This document shows, piece by piece, positions 9,262 to 17,414 of a stretch of 64,000 nucleotides of DNA. The DNA is taken from positions 62,001 through 126,000 of the forward strand of contig JAFZNO010000013.1 in the NCBI GenBank assembly GCA_017552985.1, written 5' to 3'. Positions within the stretch are counted from its first letter, which is position 1, and each line of letters starts with the position of its first letter. The notes under the pieces were generated by a model. The model saw only the letters and a list, made by a program, of their open reading frames with translations. It was not told the DNA's origin and did no database searches. A program made the position numbers and the translations under genes. The stretch comes from Lachnospiraceae bacterium (lineage in GTDB: Bacteria > Bacillota > Clostridia > Lachnospirales > Lachnospiraceae).

Positions 9262-9303
9262 CTCATCCATCCTCCTGTTATATAGTCAAATTCCAGATGC
9301 TTT

Positions 9304-10416
9304 CTACAATCTGGGATTTACAAAACCTTTCCCATTCCATCTTAGGAACGCCTGATATCCAAGTTTTGCGTACCAATTTGTTTCATAGGTATAATGAATA
9401 TAACCATAATCATAAAACTCGTCTTTTAGGATCTTCGTGACGTTCCGCACCATGGTCAGGCCGATTCCGCGCTGTCGGTATTCCGGCACGGTACCAACGC
9501 ACCCGGGACCTCCGATCTTCCACTTCTCGCCATTCACCACGTGTTCGCCAAAGTCCTCGATCATGCAAAAGCTGGCAATTTTTCCGTTCACAAATCCGCA
9601 GTATGTGCGGGCTTGCTCAGAAAATAACGGTACCCAATGCGGAATCACTTTGCGAACCGCATCTAATAACTCCTCAAAGCTTCCCTCGTAGTATCCAAAG
9701 GTAACTTCCTCCGGGAAAGTCTTCTCATACGTGCTTTCCTCAAATTCCTGCAGACGGAGGATCATTTCCGAAGCCTCCTCCCCTACCGGAATCTTGCGGA
9801 TATACTCCCTTTCAAAAAAGCCTGGGTGCATCTCCAGAAAGAGCTCCTCACATTGCTTTTCCGTCACCAGGTCCGACCGTAAAACAGAATAATACGCCGT
9901 ATCATGCATCCCCAGATTATTCTTCTTCGAAGCGCGGAGCACGCCGTCAAAATGCATGCCGGCTTTTTGCATCACGCGCCCGGATTTCTTGTTTCTAACG
10001 TCATGGGTGGCAATGATGCGGTTTAAGTCCTTTTCGCCCTCAAACAGATAGGCGATCACGGCCTTCAGTGCCTCCGGCATGATGCCGCGTCCCCAAAAGG
10101 CTTTGCCAAGCGCGTAACCGATCTCATAAGAACGGGTTCGCTCCTCGCGCTCCACCACTGCAATGTTTCCGATGACGTGATCCTCGCCCTTTAGGGTAAT
10201 GCCCCAATTGTAGGTTCGGCCCTCGTCATAATAGGTGACCCACTTCTCCAAAAGGCTCTTGGTGAATTCCGCGTTTGGATGCGTCGGCCAGGAGAGGAAC
10301 TTCGTCACCTCCGGGTCCCCCGCCCAGTTTCGGTACATGTCCTCCGCATCAGCAGCAACGTACCTTCTTAAAATCAATCTCTCCGTCTCTATTGTCTTCG
10401 TTCCAATCTGATTCAT
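9304..10416 (-). CDS. Tandem GNAT acetyltransferase (RimJ/RimL-like domain plus second GNAT)
   Basis: This 370-residue protein carries two GNAT domains. Residues 1-185 are RimL-like, with ETERLILRRY at the start, a GKAFWGRGIMPEALKAV acetyl-CoA loop and NKKSGRVMQKAGM. Residues 195-370 form a second domain with VGTVPEYRQRGIGLTMV and the end WYAKLGYQAF. Both acetyl-CoA loops are intact. Start at 10416 follows GAAGGAG. It is the first gene after the ABC-F gene, separated by the palindrome pair. Confidence 0.87.
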   Translation of the reverse strand: MNQIGTKTIETERLILRRYVAADAEDMYRNWAGDPEVTKFLSWPTHPNAEFTKSLLEKWVTYYDEGRTYNWGITLKGEDHVIGNIAVVEREERTRSYEIGYALGKAFWGRGIMPEALKAVIAYLFEGEKDLNRIIATHDVRNKKSGRVMQKAGMHFDGVLRASKKNNLGMHDTAYYSVLRSDLVTEKQCEELFLEMHPGFFEREYIRKIPVGEEASEMILRLQEFEESTYEKTFPEEVTFGYYEGSFEELLDAVRKVIPHWVPLFSEQARTYCGFVNGKIASFCMIEDFGEHVVNGEKWKIGGPGCVGTVPEYRQRGIGLTMVRNVTKILKDEFYDYGYIHYTYETNWYAKLGYQAFLRWNGKGFVNPRL

Positions 10417-10427
10417 ATTTCTCCTTC

Positions 10428-10458
10428 TGGGTCAACGGGGACGGTTCTTGTTGACCCA
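10428..10458 (+). repeat. REP-like palindrome, copy 1
   Basis: This 31-nt element has the arms GGGTCAAC and GTTGACCC around a GGGGACGGTTCTT core. It forms an inverted pair with the copy at 10484-10513. Extragenic palindromes with the GACGGTTCTT core occur in many Firmicutes genomes and behave like REP sequences; that is recalled knowledge. No transposase lies in the window. Confidence 0.8.
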
Positions 10459-10483
10459 CTTTTTGTCCCCCTTCAAATTATTT

Positions 10484-10513
10484 TGGGTCACAAAGAACCG
10501 TCCCTCTTGACCC
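10484..10513 (-). repeat. REP-like palindrome, copy 2, overlapping the end of the ABC-F gene
   Basis: This is the same core as copy 1 but inverted (minus strand GGGTCAAGAGGGACGGTT, then a TGACCC arm). The last seven or eight codons of the ABC-F gene and its TGA stop lie inside this element, so the protein's C-terminal VKRDGSL is encoded by the repeat. Confidence 0.8.
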
Positions 10514-12041
10514 GTAATCCTTCCGGCGTCAGGCGATAAACCTTGTCACACACTTCCGAAAGGTATTTCCGGTCATGGGACACGCTGATGATTGCGCCGG
10601 GAAATTCCCGCAACATCTTGCGGATCACGGGTCCTGACAATGGTGAAAAGTTTCTCGTCGGCTCATCCAAGATCAACACGTTCGCACCCGACATGCTAAG
10701 CTTTAACAATAGCACCTTTGCCTTTTGCCCGCCGGAAAGTTCCCTAATGGGATGCTCCATCTCGTCCGCCGTATATTTTAGTGACCCCAAATAGGTACGG
10801 ATCCTCGTCCGCTCCTCCTTATCTCCCGTTGTATCGAGAAAATCTACAGGCGTCTCGTTCATGTCCAAAAGTGCCTCATAATTCTGCGGCATGTACTCCG
10901 CGTGGAGATCCTTTCTTTCCAATAGCTCCTTGGCAATTTCTGACAGCAGCGTCGTTTTCCCGCATCCATTCGTTCCAATGATCCCAATCTTTTCCGAGCC
11001 CTTGATCTTTAGCTCAAGATCCTTAGCTAAAACCCTGCTGCCATCCGCCGTCGGTAATGCCGGGCGCTCATATTGAAGCACCCATTTCCCAGACGGGATC
11101 TCGCTGTTTTTGTCCCCAAGCTTAAAGAAAATGGCTTCCTCCTGCTCGGGCATCTCCGTCATGTTCTCATCCATTCTCTCAAAACGCTTTCCCATGGACT
11201 TAACAAAATGCATTTTGTCCTTAAGATTTTTCCCCACGGATGGCGCTTGTCTGGATACAGTCCCCTGTGCATGCTCTACTTGCTGCAGAAGCTTACGATA
11301 TTTGGCTTCACGGATTTCCTTTTCTTTTCGATCCGTGATCGCCATCTGTTCCTGCTTTTCGAAATTATGCAGGCGTTCTTCCACGTATTGCCGATAAGGC
11401 ACGTTTGCCACGGTATGGCGGCACTTGGTCTTCCTCCGGATCTGCTCAAAATGGATCACCCGGTTAGCCGTATGCTCGATCAGCGTCTCATCATGGGAGA
11501 TGAACAGCACCGCGTGCTTCCAATCATTCATCAGACTCTCCATGAGCTCCAGCGTCTCGATGTCAATGTCATTGGAGGGTTCATCCAAAAGAAGAATGCT
11601 TGGCTTCTCCATCAGGATGCGCATCATCTGCGCCTTCACCCGCTCTCCGCCGGAAAGCGTTTGCATCTCCTGCTCCCGATAGAAAAACTCCGGTTCTACC
11701 CCAAAATCCTTTGTCATCTTAGACAGTTCCTTCGGCGTTTGATCCAGGAATTCCGGACAAGCCATAAAATACTCGCAAACCGTTTTCTTCTTTTCAATGT
11801 CCGGCAACTCCTGTGGAAGATACCCTAATTTCTCACCGCCGAGTGCCTTTTCCCCCTTGGATTCCACGTAATCCTCCACCAGTTCCGGATCATAGATCCA
11901 TTTCATCAGGGTGGATTTTCCGTTTCCCTCCTCGCCGATCATCACGGCCTTGTCCCCGTCATTCAAGACGAGAGAAAAATCTTCCAAAATTGTTCTAAGA
12001 TCTTTTTTATGTATAAGCGTTACGTTTTTAATCTGAAACAT
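10488..12041 (-). CDS. ABC-F family ATPase (ribosome-associated, possible antibiotic target protection)
   Basis: This soluble protein has two nucleotide-binding domains and no membrane segment. Walker A1 is GEEGNGKST (residues 36-44), followed by signature LSGGE and Walker B LLLDEPSND. A charged helical linker follows (KEKEIREAKYRKLL region). The second domain has GTNGCGKTT, LSGGQ and LILDEPTRNFSPLSGP, an unusual D-loop in place of DEPTNHLD. ATG at 12041 is 8 nt after GGGAG; a GTG at 12050 is in frame but poorly placed. The leader-peptide/terminator arrangement upstream matches ABC-F resistance genes controlled by ribosome stalling. The actual drug class is unknown. The C-terminus has been re-made by a REP-like element. 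Confidence 0.88.
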   Translation of the reverse strand: MFQIKNVTLIHKKDLRTILEDFSLVLNDGDKAVMIGEEGNGKSTLMKWIYDPELVEDYVESKGEKALGGEKLGYLPQELPDIEKKKTVCEYFMACPEFLDQTPKELSKMTKDFGVEPEFFYREQEMQTLSGGERVKAQMMRILMEKPSILLLDEPSNDIDIETLELMESLMNDWKHAVLFISHDETLIEHTANRVIHFEQIRRKTKCRHTVANVPYRQYVEERLHNFEKQEQMAITDRKEKEIREAKYRKLLQQVEHAQGTVSRQAPSVGKNLKDKMHFVKSMGKRFERMDENMTEMPEQEEAIFFKLGDKNSEIPSGKWVLQYERPALPTADGSRVLAKDLELKIKGSEKIGIIGTNGCGKTTLLSEIAKELLERKDLHAEYMPQNYEALLDMNETPVDFLDTTGDKEERTRIRTYLGSLKYTADEMEHPIRELSGGQKAKVLLLKLSMSGANVLILDEPTRNFSPLSGPVIRKMLREFPGAIISVSHDRKYLSEVCDKVYRLTPEGLRVKRDGSL

Positions 12042-12065
12042 AAGCCTCACTCCCTTCCATGTCGC

Positions 12066-12098
12066 AAAAAAAAGCCCTGATACCTTCCGGTACCAGGG
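12066..12098 (-). terminator. Intrinsic terminator/attenuator ahead of the ABC-F gene
   Basis: On the minus strand a 10-bp stem (CCCTGGTACC with GGTATCAGGG, one G-U) closes a GGAA tetraloop and is followed by eight T residues. It ends about 24 nt before the ABC-F start, inside the transcript of the promoter at 12318-12346, so it would act as an attenuator. Confidence 0.88.
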
Positions 12099-12164
12099 TA
12101 AATTAGCGATTTTCTATAGTTTTCCATAGCCATGGAAATCCCATGGGAAATGAAGCCTACCGTG

Positions 12165-12236
12165 CTATTTTACGCGTCTCCAGGAGGTATAATGATAGCT
12201 ATAAACGTTGTCAAATCTACGTACGCGAATGAACAT
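12165..12236 (-). CDS. Leader peptide (23 codons) of the ABC-F attenuator
   Basis: ATG at 12236 lies behind AAAGGAGG and encodes a basic, aromatic-rich peptide starting MFIRVRRFDN and ending TSWRRVK. It lies between a consensus promoter and a terminator hairpin. Upstream ORFs of this size and position precede vmlR-, msr- and lsa-type genes, where drug-stalled ribosomes prevent terminator folding. The function here is inferred from layout. A palindrome-rich stretch (12121-12160, including CCATGGCTATGG) between peptide and terminator could form the alternative fold. Confidence 0.8.
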   Translation of the reverse strand: MFIRVRRFDNVYSYHYTSWRRVK

Positions 12237-12317
12237 CTTATTACCTCCTTTCCCGCCGAATGGCGATGCACGGTTAACAGTTACAAGTCAGCAAACAACT
12301 TACGCCGACACAATCAG

Positions 12318-12346
12318 ATTATACAGACAGTTTCCTAATATGTCAA
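12318..12346 (-). promoter_or_regulatory. Consensus sigma-A promoter of the ABC-F leader
   Basis: TTGACA (12341-12346) and TATAAT (12318-12323) are both perfect and separated by exactly 17 bp. This is the strongest promoter match in the window and it lies directly past the stop codon of the CDF gene. Confidence 0.92.
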
Positions 12347-12377
12347 TCACTTTTACCAATTTTTGCTATTTTTTAAT

Positions 12378-13502
12378 TTATTCACTATAATTTGTATCGC
12401 AGTTGACGTTCACCAAGTATCCCGGATACGCCGTCTCCACTTCCTTTTTGATCGTCTCACTCATCTTGAGTTTGTCCTGAATGCTGAAGTCCATGGTCAC
12501 GTCAAAGGATAGCCTCTTCTCGCCGAGGTCGATAAAAATGCCATGGCAGTTTAACACGCCCTCGTGACTCTTACTGATTTCCCCGATTTTCTCACGCATG
12601 CTCGTTTTTTCTTCATTTTCCTGATCGACTGCATAAATTCCGACGGTCACGAAAATATGAAATTTCTCCAATACGGCGCGCTGCACCTTCTGCGTTAACG
12701 CATGGAGCTCCGTTGCAGTCATTTTCCCGTCCACCTCAACGTGGAGGCTGCCAATGGCGGAGTCGGGACCATAGTTATGCAGGATCAGGTCATAGGTTCC
12801 AAGCACGCCCGGAATGGCGTTTACCGTCTGCTTGATCTCTCCCGTGATGGCACTCTCGGGGCGCTTCCCGATCACGTGACTGAGTGCCTCCGTCATCATT
12901 TCAAAGCCTGCCTTCACGATGAATGCCGAGATGATCGCACCGATGATCCCGTCCACGGAATACTGAAGAAAATAAGTGATCGCCGCGCCAACCAGCGTGG
13001 AAGCAGAAATGATGGCATCAAAGCTCGCATCGGAACCGGACGCAACCAACGCGTCCGAAGCATATTTCTCGCCCTGGCCTTTGACAAAGCGGCCAAGGAT
13101 CAGCTTCGTAATAACGGAAGTAATGATGATAATGACGGTCACAAGGGAATACTCCGGCATGGACGGCGAGATGATTTTCTTCACCGATTCCACCAGGGAA
13201 GCAACGCCCGCGGCAAAAACGATCAGCGCGATCAAGATCGTGCTGAAATACTCAATCCTGCCATAGCCGTAAGGGTGATTTTCGTCCGGCTTTTTCTTCG
13301 CCAGCTTGATGCCCAAAATGGTGATCACGGAACTAAGGACGTCAGTCAGATTGTTGACGGCATCCAAAACAATGGAGATGGATCCTGCCACCAAGCCTGC
13401 TCCCGCCTTAAACGCCGCAAGAAATACGTTGGTGCATATTCCAATGATGCTCGTCCTTGTGATCGCTTTTTCGCGAACCATATTGTCTGCAATCTTTCCC
13501 AT
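12378..13502 (-). CDS. Cation diffusion facilitator (CDF) family transporter
   Basis: This is a 374-residue membrane protein with six predicted helices and the CDF metal-site pattern, including LVLDAVNNLTDVLSS in TM2 and HPYGYGRIEY after TM3. A cytoplasmic C-terminal domain with an extra roughly 80-residue extension follows. CDF proteins export Zn, Mn, Fe or Co in exchange for protons. The HPYGYGRIEY signature is typical of the broad Fe/Zn-CDF group, so the metal is uncertain. It is the last gene of the eight-gene operon. Confidence 0.9.
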   Translation of the reverse strand: MGKIADNMVREKAITRTSIIGICTNVFLAAFKAGAGLVAGSISIVLDAVNNLTDVLSSVITILGIKLAKKKPDENHPYGYGRIEYFSTILIALIVFAAGVASLVESVKKIISPSMPEYSLVTVIIIITSVITKLILGRFVKGQGEKYASDALVASGSDASFDAIISASTLVGAAITYFLQYSVDGIIGAIISAFIVKAGFEMMTEALSHVIGKRPESAITGEIKQTVNAIPGVLGTYDLILHNYGPDSAIGSLHVEVDGKMTATELHALTQKVQRAVLEKFHIFVTVGIYAVDQENEEKTSMREKIGEISKSHEGVLNCHGIFIDLGEKRLSFDVTMDFSIQDKLKMSETIKKEVETAYPGYLVNVNCDTNYSE

Positions 13503-13523
13503 ATCGTTTCCTCCCGTAATTCG

Positions 13524-14135
13524 TCACAGTGCCGCCGTTTTCAATTTCGGGAAGATCTTTGCCAAGAGAAAGAACAGCAATCCTCCCAACGTGCCACCCA
13601 GAAAATTTAAGATAAAATCATCCACGTCCACCTGTCGCTCGATAAAAAGCTGCGTGAACTCAATAAAGATCGGCAAAAGGGCTGCAAAACATAACAGCCT
13701 TCCAAAATGGCGGTTCTTCTTCCAGAGGAGCAAAAGTCCAAATCCCCAAGGAACAAACATAAGGACGTTCCCCAGGATATTGATGCCAAACAGATTCCCG
13801 CGCACGCCAAAGGTTCTGTAATAATTCCTGATGGTGCGAAACGGAACCAGATTGATCCCCTCTCCGTAAAGGATCCGCTGCTTTACGATCCGGAGCATCA
13901 CCGCCGGCGAATGGATCGTCCCCTGCCATACAAACACAAGCAGCGCCATCATAAAGACAACAAATAAGCCCAGACACAGTTCTCTGAGCTTATTGAAAGT
14001 CAACTTCACTTTGGCGGTACCCGCTTTTTCCCCGAGACGCTTTGCCCTGCGCGAGAGCACTAGATATCGAAACAAAACGTAGACCGGAAGGCTTGCGAGC
14101 ATCGTAACAAATAAACGGAATGCATAGGCTGCCAA
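13524..14135 (-). CDS. VanZ-like family membrane protein
   Basis: This 203-residue protein has four to five hydrophobic helices and the VanZ-family sequence features NLVPFRTI, NILGNVLMFVPWGFGLLL and EFTQLFIERQVDVDDFILNFLGG. VanZ-like proteins are widespread. The founding member gives low-level teicoplanin resistance, but most have no known role. The gene follows trmL by one nucleotide. Confidence 0.9.
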   Translation of the reverse strand: MAAYAFRLFVTMLASLPVYVLFRYLVLSRRAKRLGEKAGTAKVKLTFNKLRELCLGLFVVFMMALLVFVWQGTIHSPAVMLRIVKQRILYGEGINLVPFRTIRNYYRTFGVRGNLFGINILGNVLMFVPWGFGLLLLWKKNRHFGRLLCFAALLPIFIEFTQLFIERQVDVDDFILNFLGGTLGGLLFFLLAKIFPKLKTAAL

Positions 14136-14136
14136 A

Positions 14137-14658
14137 TCAACCTTCCTCCTGCCACTTTAGACGGTGCAGTTCTCCTGCCTGAAGTAAACCTTGAAACTCA
14201 TTTTGGCGAAGCGCTTCATACAAAACGATCGCCACGGAATTGGATAAGTTCAAGGAACGGATCGTCGGTGCCATGGGAATCCGGATGCACTGCGTGCGGT
14301 TCTCCACAAGGATTTCCTCTGGGATTCCCGCGCTTTCCTTCCCAAACATCAGATAATCCTCCGGACCAATTTTCACGTCCGTGTAGGACTTCTCCGCCTT
14401 TGTGGTGCAATACCAGATCTTGGCGTCCGGATGCGCTTCAAGGTCTTCCTTGATCTCCTCCAGGAAGGTCTGGTAATTCATGTGCCGGTGGACGTCCAAA
14501 TGCTCCCAGTAATCCATTCCGGCCCGTTTGATCTCTTTCTCATTCAGCCGGAAACCCAGCGGCTCGATCAGATGTAATGCAGAATTCGTTGCCACGCAGG
14601 TCCGCCCGATGTTTCCCGTATTTGCCGGGATTTCCGGCTGATGCAGTACTATTTTCAT
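14137..14658 (-). CDS. trmL: tRNA (cytidine(34)-2'-O)-methyltransferase TrmL
   Basis: This 173-residue SPOUT methyltransferase has PEIPANTGNIGRTC at the N-terminus, GKESAGIPEEIL, and the knot segment IPMAPTIRSLNLSNSVAIVLYEALRQ. Length and motifs fit TrmL/YibK, which 2'-O-methylates the wobble base of tRNA-Leu isoacceptors. It overlaps the aminotransferase gene by 4 nt. Confidence 0.93.
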   Translation of the reverse strand: MKIVLHQPEIPANTGNIGRTCVATNSALHLIEPLGFRLNEKEIKRAGMDYWEHLDVHRHMNYQTFLEEIKEDLEAHPDAKIWYCTTKAEKSYTDVKIGPEDYLMFGKESAGIPEEILVENRTQCIRIPMAPTIRSLNLSNSVAIVLYEALRQNEFQGLLQAGELHRLKWQEEG

Positions 14659-15842
14659 ACTCTGACACTCTCATTCTTCTCAGCCCTGAGCTTCGTGATG
14701 AAATGCTCGAGCTTTCCGATCGCAAGCTTCAGCTTCTCCAAAGAATATGCGTAGGAAATGCGAAGGAATCCCTCGCCGCAGTCACCGAATGCCGTGCCGG
14801 GAACGACTGCAACCTTCTCCTCCTCAAGGAATCTCGTGGCAAACTCGTCGCTGGTCATGCCAAATTCCTTAATGCAGGGGAAGATGTAAAAGGCGCCAAA
14901 GGGCTCAAAGCACTCCAAACCCATCTCCTTAAAGGCATTGATGAGGAATCTTCTTCTTTGGTTGTAGGACTCGCGCATCATTGCCACGTCCGCATCCCCG
15001 TTCTTTAACGCTTCCACTGCCGCATACTGGCTGGTCGTGGGTGCGCACATGATCGCAAACTGATGGATCTTGGTCATCTGCTTGATGATGGCTTCCGGTC
15101 CGCAGGCATAACCCAGTCTCCAACCCGTCATGGCGTATGCCTTAGAAAAACCATTGATGAGAATGGTGCGCTCCTGCATGCCAGGCAGGCTTGCAATGGA
15201 TACGTGCTTTCCCTTATAGGTCAGTTCTGCATAGATCTCGTCAGACATGACATAGATGTCATGTTTCTTTACGACCTCAGCCACTGCCTCAAGATCCGAT
15301 TTTTCCATAATGGCACCCGTCGGATTGTTGGGGAATGGCAGGATCAGGAGCTTCGTCTTCTCCGTGATCGCCTCTTCCAACTCAGCAGCGGTCAAGCGGA
15401 ATTCGTTTTCCGCCTTTAGGTTAATGATCACGGGCTTTGCGCCAGCCAAAATGGCACAGGGCTCGTAGGAAACGTAGCTGGGCTGAGGGATCAAAACCTC
15501 GTCCCCGGGATTGATCATGGCGCGAAATCCGATGTCAATGGCCTCGGAGCCGCCCACCGTGATGATCACTTCCTTCATGGGATCATAAGTAACGTTCTGG
15601 CTGCGCTTTAAGTAATTGCAAATCTCCACCCGGAGCTCCTTGATTCCGGAGTTAGAGGTATAGAACGTCTTTCCCTTCTCGAGGGAGTAAATGCCCTCTT
15701 CCCTTACGTGCCAAGGGGTATCAAAATCCGGCTCGCCTACGCCAAGGGAAATGGCGTCCTTCATCTCGCTGACAATGTCAAAGAATTTGCGGATGCCGGA
15801 GGGTTTGATCTGTACGATCGTATCTGATAACGGATTTCTCAT
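14655..15842 (-). CDS. PLP-dependent class I/II aminotransferase (PatA/AraT type)
   Basis: This 395-residue fold-type I enzyme has the Schiff-base lysine in NGFSKAYAMTGWRLGY, the substrate-carboxylate Arg in GFLRISYA, and NPTGA and SDEIYAELTY as cofactor contacts. It is close to aromatic or N-acetyl-diaminopimelate aminotransferases. ATGA overlaps with the Lrp gene upstream and the trmL gene downstream imply translational coupling. Pairing with an Lrp regulator suggests amino-acid metabolism. Confidence 0.9.
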   Translation of the reverse strand: MRNPLSDTIVQIKPSGIRKFFDIVSEMKDAISLGVGEPDFDTPWHVREEGIYSLEKGKTFYTSNSGIKELRVEICNYLKRSQNVTYDPMKEVIITVGGSEAIDIGFRAMINPGDEVLIPQPSYVSYEPCAILAGAKPVIINLKAENEFRLTAAELEEAITEKTKLLILPFPNNPTGAIMEKSDLEAVAEVVKKHDIYVMSDEIYAELTYKGKHVSIASLPGMQERTILINGFSKAYAMTGWRLGYACGPEAIIKQMTKIHQFAIMCAPTTSQYAAVEALKNGDADVAMMRESYNQRRRFLINAFKEMGLECFEPFGAFYIFPCIKEFGMTSDEFATRFLEEEKVAVVPGTAFGDCGEGFLRISYAYSLEKLKLAIGKLEHFITKLRAEKNESVRV

Positions 15843-16333
15843 GGCGTGATCATCTCTCTTTCGTCAATTTTTTTGCTGGTCATAATGGTGCCGTGATCCT
15901 TGTATTTCTTCAGGATAAAGTGCGTCGTGGTGCTAAGGACCGTATCCATGGTCGCGAGCTTTTCGGAAACAAAGGAGCTCACCTCACGAAGAGTCTTTCC
16001 CTCAAGGATAACCATCAGGTCAAAGCCGCCAGACAGCAGATACAGGCTTCTAACCTCGGGATAATTATAGATTCTCTCGGCGATGGAATCAAAGCCCTGA
16101 CCTCTCTGGGGCGTTACTCGAACCTCGATGAGCGCCGTCACCTTCTCAATGGAGGTCTTCTCCCAGTTGATCAGCGTGTGATACGCACAGATGGTGCCAT
16201 CCTTCTCCATCTCTTCCATGGCATTTACCACGTCAATTTCCTCGGCGCCAACAAGCACCGCTAATTCCTTTAAGTCTATGCGGCTGTTTCTTTCGATCAG
16301 CTTCAAAAGTTCCTCTTTCAATGCTTCATTCAT
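15839..16333 (-). CDS. Lrp/AsnC family transcriptional regulator
   Basis: In this 164-residue protein an N-terminal winged HTH begins LLKLIERNSRIDLKELAVLVG. A RAM/AsnC effector domain follows (TALIEVRVTP, YLLSGGFDLMVILEG). It probably senses an amino acid and may control the coupled aminotransferase gene. It overlaps its neighbours by 4 nt on both sides. Confidence 0.92.
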   Translation of the reverse strand: MNEALKEELLKLIERNSRIDLKELAVLVGAEEIDVVNAMEEMEKDGTICAYHTLINWEKTSIEKVTALIEVRVTPQRGQGFDSIAERIYNYPEVRSLYLLSGGFDLMVILEGKTLREVSSFVSEKLATMDTVLSTTTHFILKKYKDHGTIMTSKKIDEREMITP

Positions 16334-17373
16334 GATAAACTCTCTCCTTTTATTTGAATAATGGGATTCGTTCCCTTTGGTCTGTCTAAGAATCTGATTT
16401 CCTCTTCCTTCCGGAGGATCCTGTCCTGCTTGTCCGTCAGTTTTCCGATCACTGCTGCCGGAATTCCGGAAAGCTCCAGCGCATGAACGACCGCCTCCCC
16501 GTCATCAGCCGTCACAAGAAGGCTTCCGCCGCTTGGCATCTCGTAGGGATTTACGCCGCAAACCTCGCAAACCTCTACGGTCTCCTGGCGAATGGGGATC
16601 TTTTTCAGGTCTACCTCAAGACCAAGCCCAGCCCCTTCAGCGAGCTCCCAAAGGGCACCAAAAACGCCGCCCTGGGACAGGTCATGCATGGCCATTGCGC
16701 CATTTTCTCCCGCGACCTTCGCTTCTTCGGCAACGGACAGACACTTTCCAAAGCCTGCAGCTTCCTCAACAAGATAGGCTGGATACCTTTCCAGAAGCTT
16801 TTCCCGATAAGTCTTTGCCAAGACCGCCGTTCCTTCCAGTCCGATCCATTTCGTCAGGATCAGATCCTGTCCTGCCTTTGCCATGCTAAGGTCATGCATG
16901 TCCTCTGCGCTGGTGATTCCAATGGCCGTCACGGTGATGACCGGAACTGAAACTGCAAAAGTGACGTTCGTGTCACCTCCTGCAATCTCCATTCCAACAG
17001 AGACACAGGCCTCAGTCACCGCCGTCATAATTTCCTTTATGACTGCTTCCTCGCATTCCTCCGGAAGCATGATCGATATTTGGGCAGATGCGGGTCTCGC
17101 ACCGGCCGCTGCCAGATTATTGGCACATTTTTGTACTATGGCAGCCGCTTCTTCCGCACCTGCCTTGCCCGCGACTGCAGCCTCCTGGGCACACCATGCG
17201 AGAATTTGCCCGCTGGAAGCCGCAAAAAAAGCGCAGTCCGACCCTATGGCTGCGCCTTTCGTATTTTCTAAAATCTTGTCAGAGAAAGAATGGCTAATCT
17301 TATGATTTCCCGTATGAACTTGTTTCAACACGGAGCGCTTTAGAGCACTCTCCGGAAGCTTTCCAGTTCTCAT
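16330..17373 (-). CDS. AIR synthase-related protein (HypE/PurM/ThiL superfamily)
   Basis: This 347-residue protein has the two-domain PurM-like fold. GSDCAFFA replaces the usual GDDAA Mg-ATP loop, and further landmarks are MEIAGGDTNVT, MHDLSQGGVFGALWELAEG and PSGGSLLVTA. No hyp genes are nearby, so the HypE role is unlikely; the family includes many proteins of unknown substrate. It is coupled to the Lrp regulator, which links it to amino-acid or cofactor metabolism only by context. Confidence 0.82.
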   Translation of the reverse strand: MRTGKLPESALKRSVLKQVHTGNHKISHSFSDKILENTKGAAIGSDCAFFAASSGQILAWCAQEAAVAGKAGAEEAAAIVQKCANNLAAAGARPASAQISIMLPEECEEAVIKEIMTAVTEACVSVGMEIAGGDTNVTFAVSVPVITVTAIGITSAEDMHDLSMAKAGQDLILTKWIGLEGTAVLAKTYREKLLERYPAYLVEEAAGFGKCLSVAEEAKVAGENGAMAMHDLSQGGVFGALWELAEGAGLGLEVDLKKIPIRQETVEVCEVCGVNPYEMPSGGSLLVTADDGEAVVHALELSGIPAAVIGKLTDKQDRILRKEEEIRFLDRPKGTNPIIQIKGESLS

Positions 17374-17414
17374 GCCTTACCATCCCGTCATCGGGCATTT
17401 CCCGATCCCTCTCT

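Noticed and set aside
1..10416. Chromosomal integron cassette array explaining the run of small enzyme genes
   Set aside because: The gaps show no repeated attC-like inverted sites, gap lengths and sequences differ, and there is no integrase gene in the window.
12132..12338. 68-codon plus-strand frame over the ABC-F leader
   Set aside because: It runs opposite the leader peptide, attenuator arm and promoter, all of which have stronger evidence.
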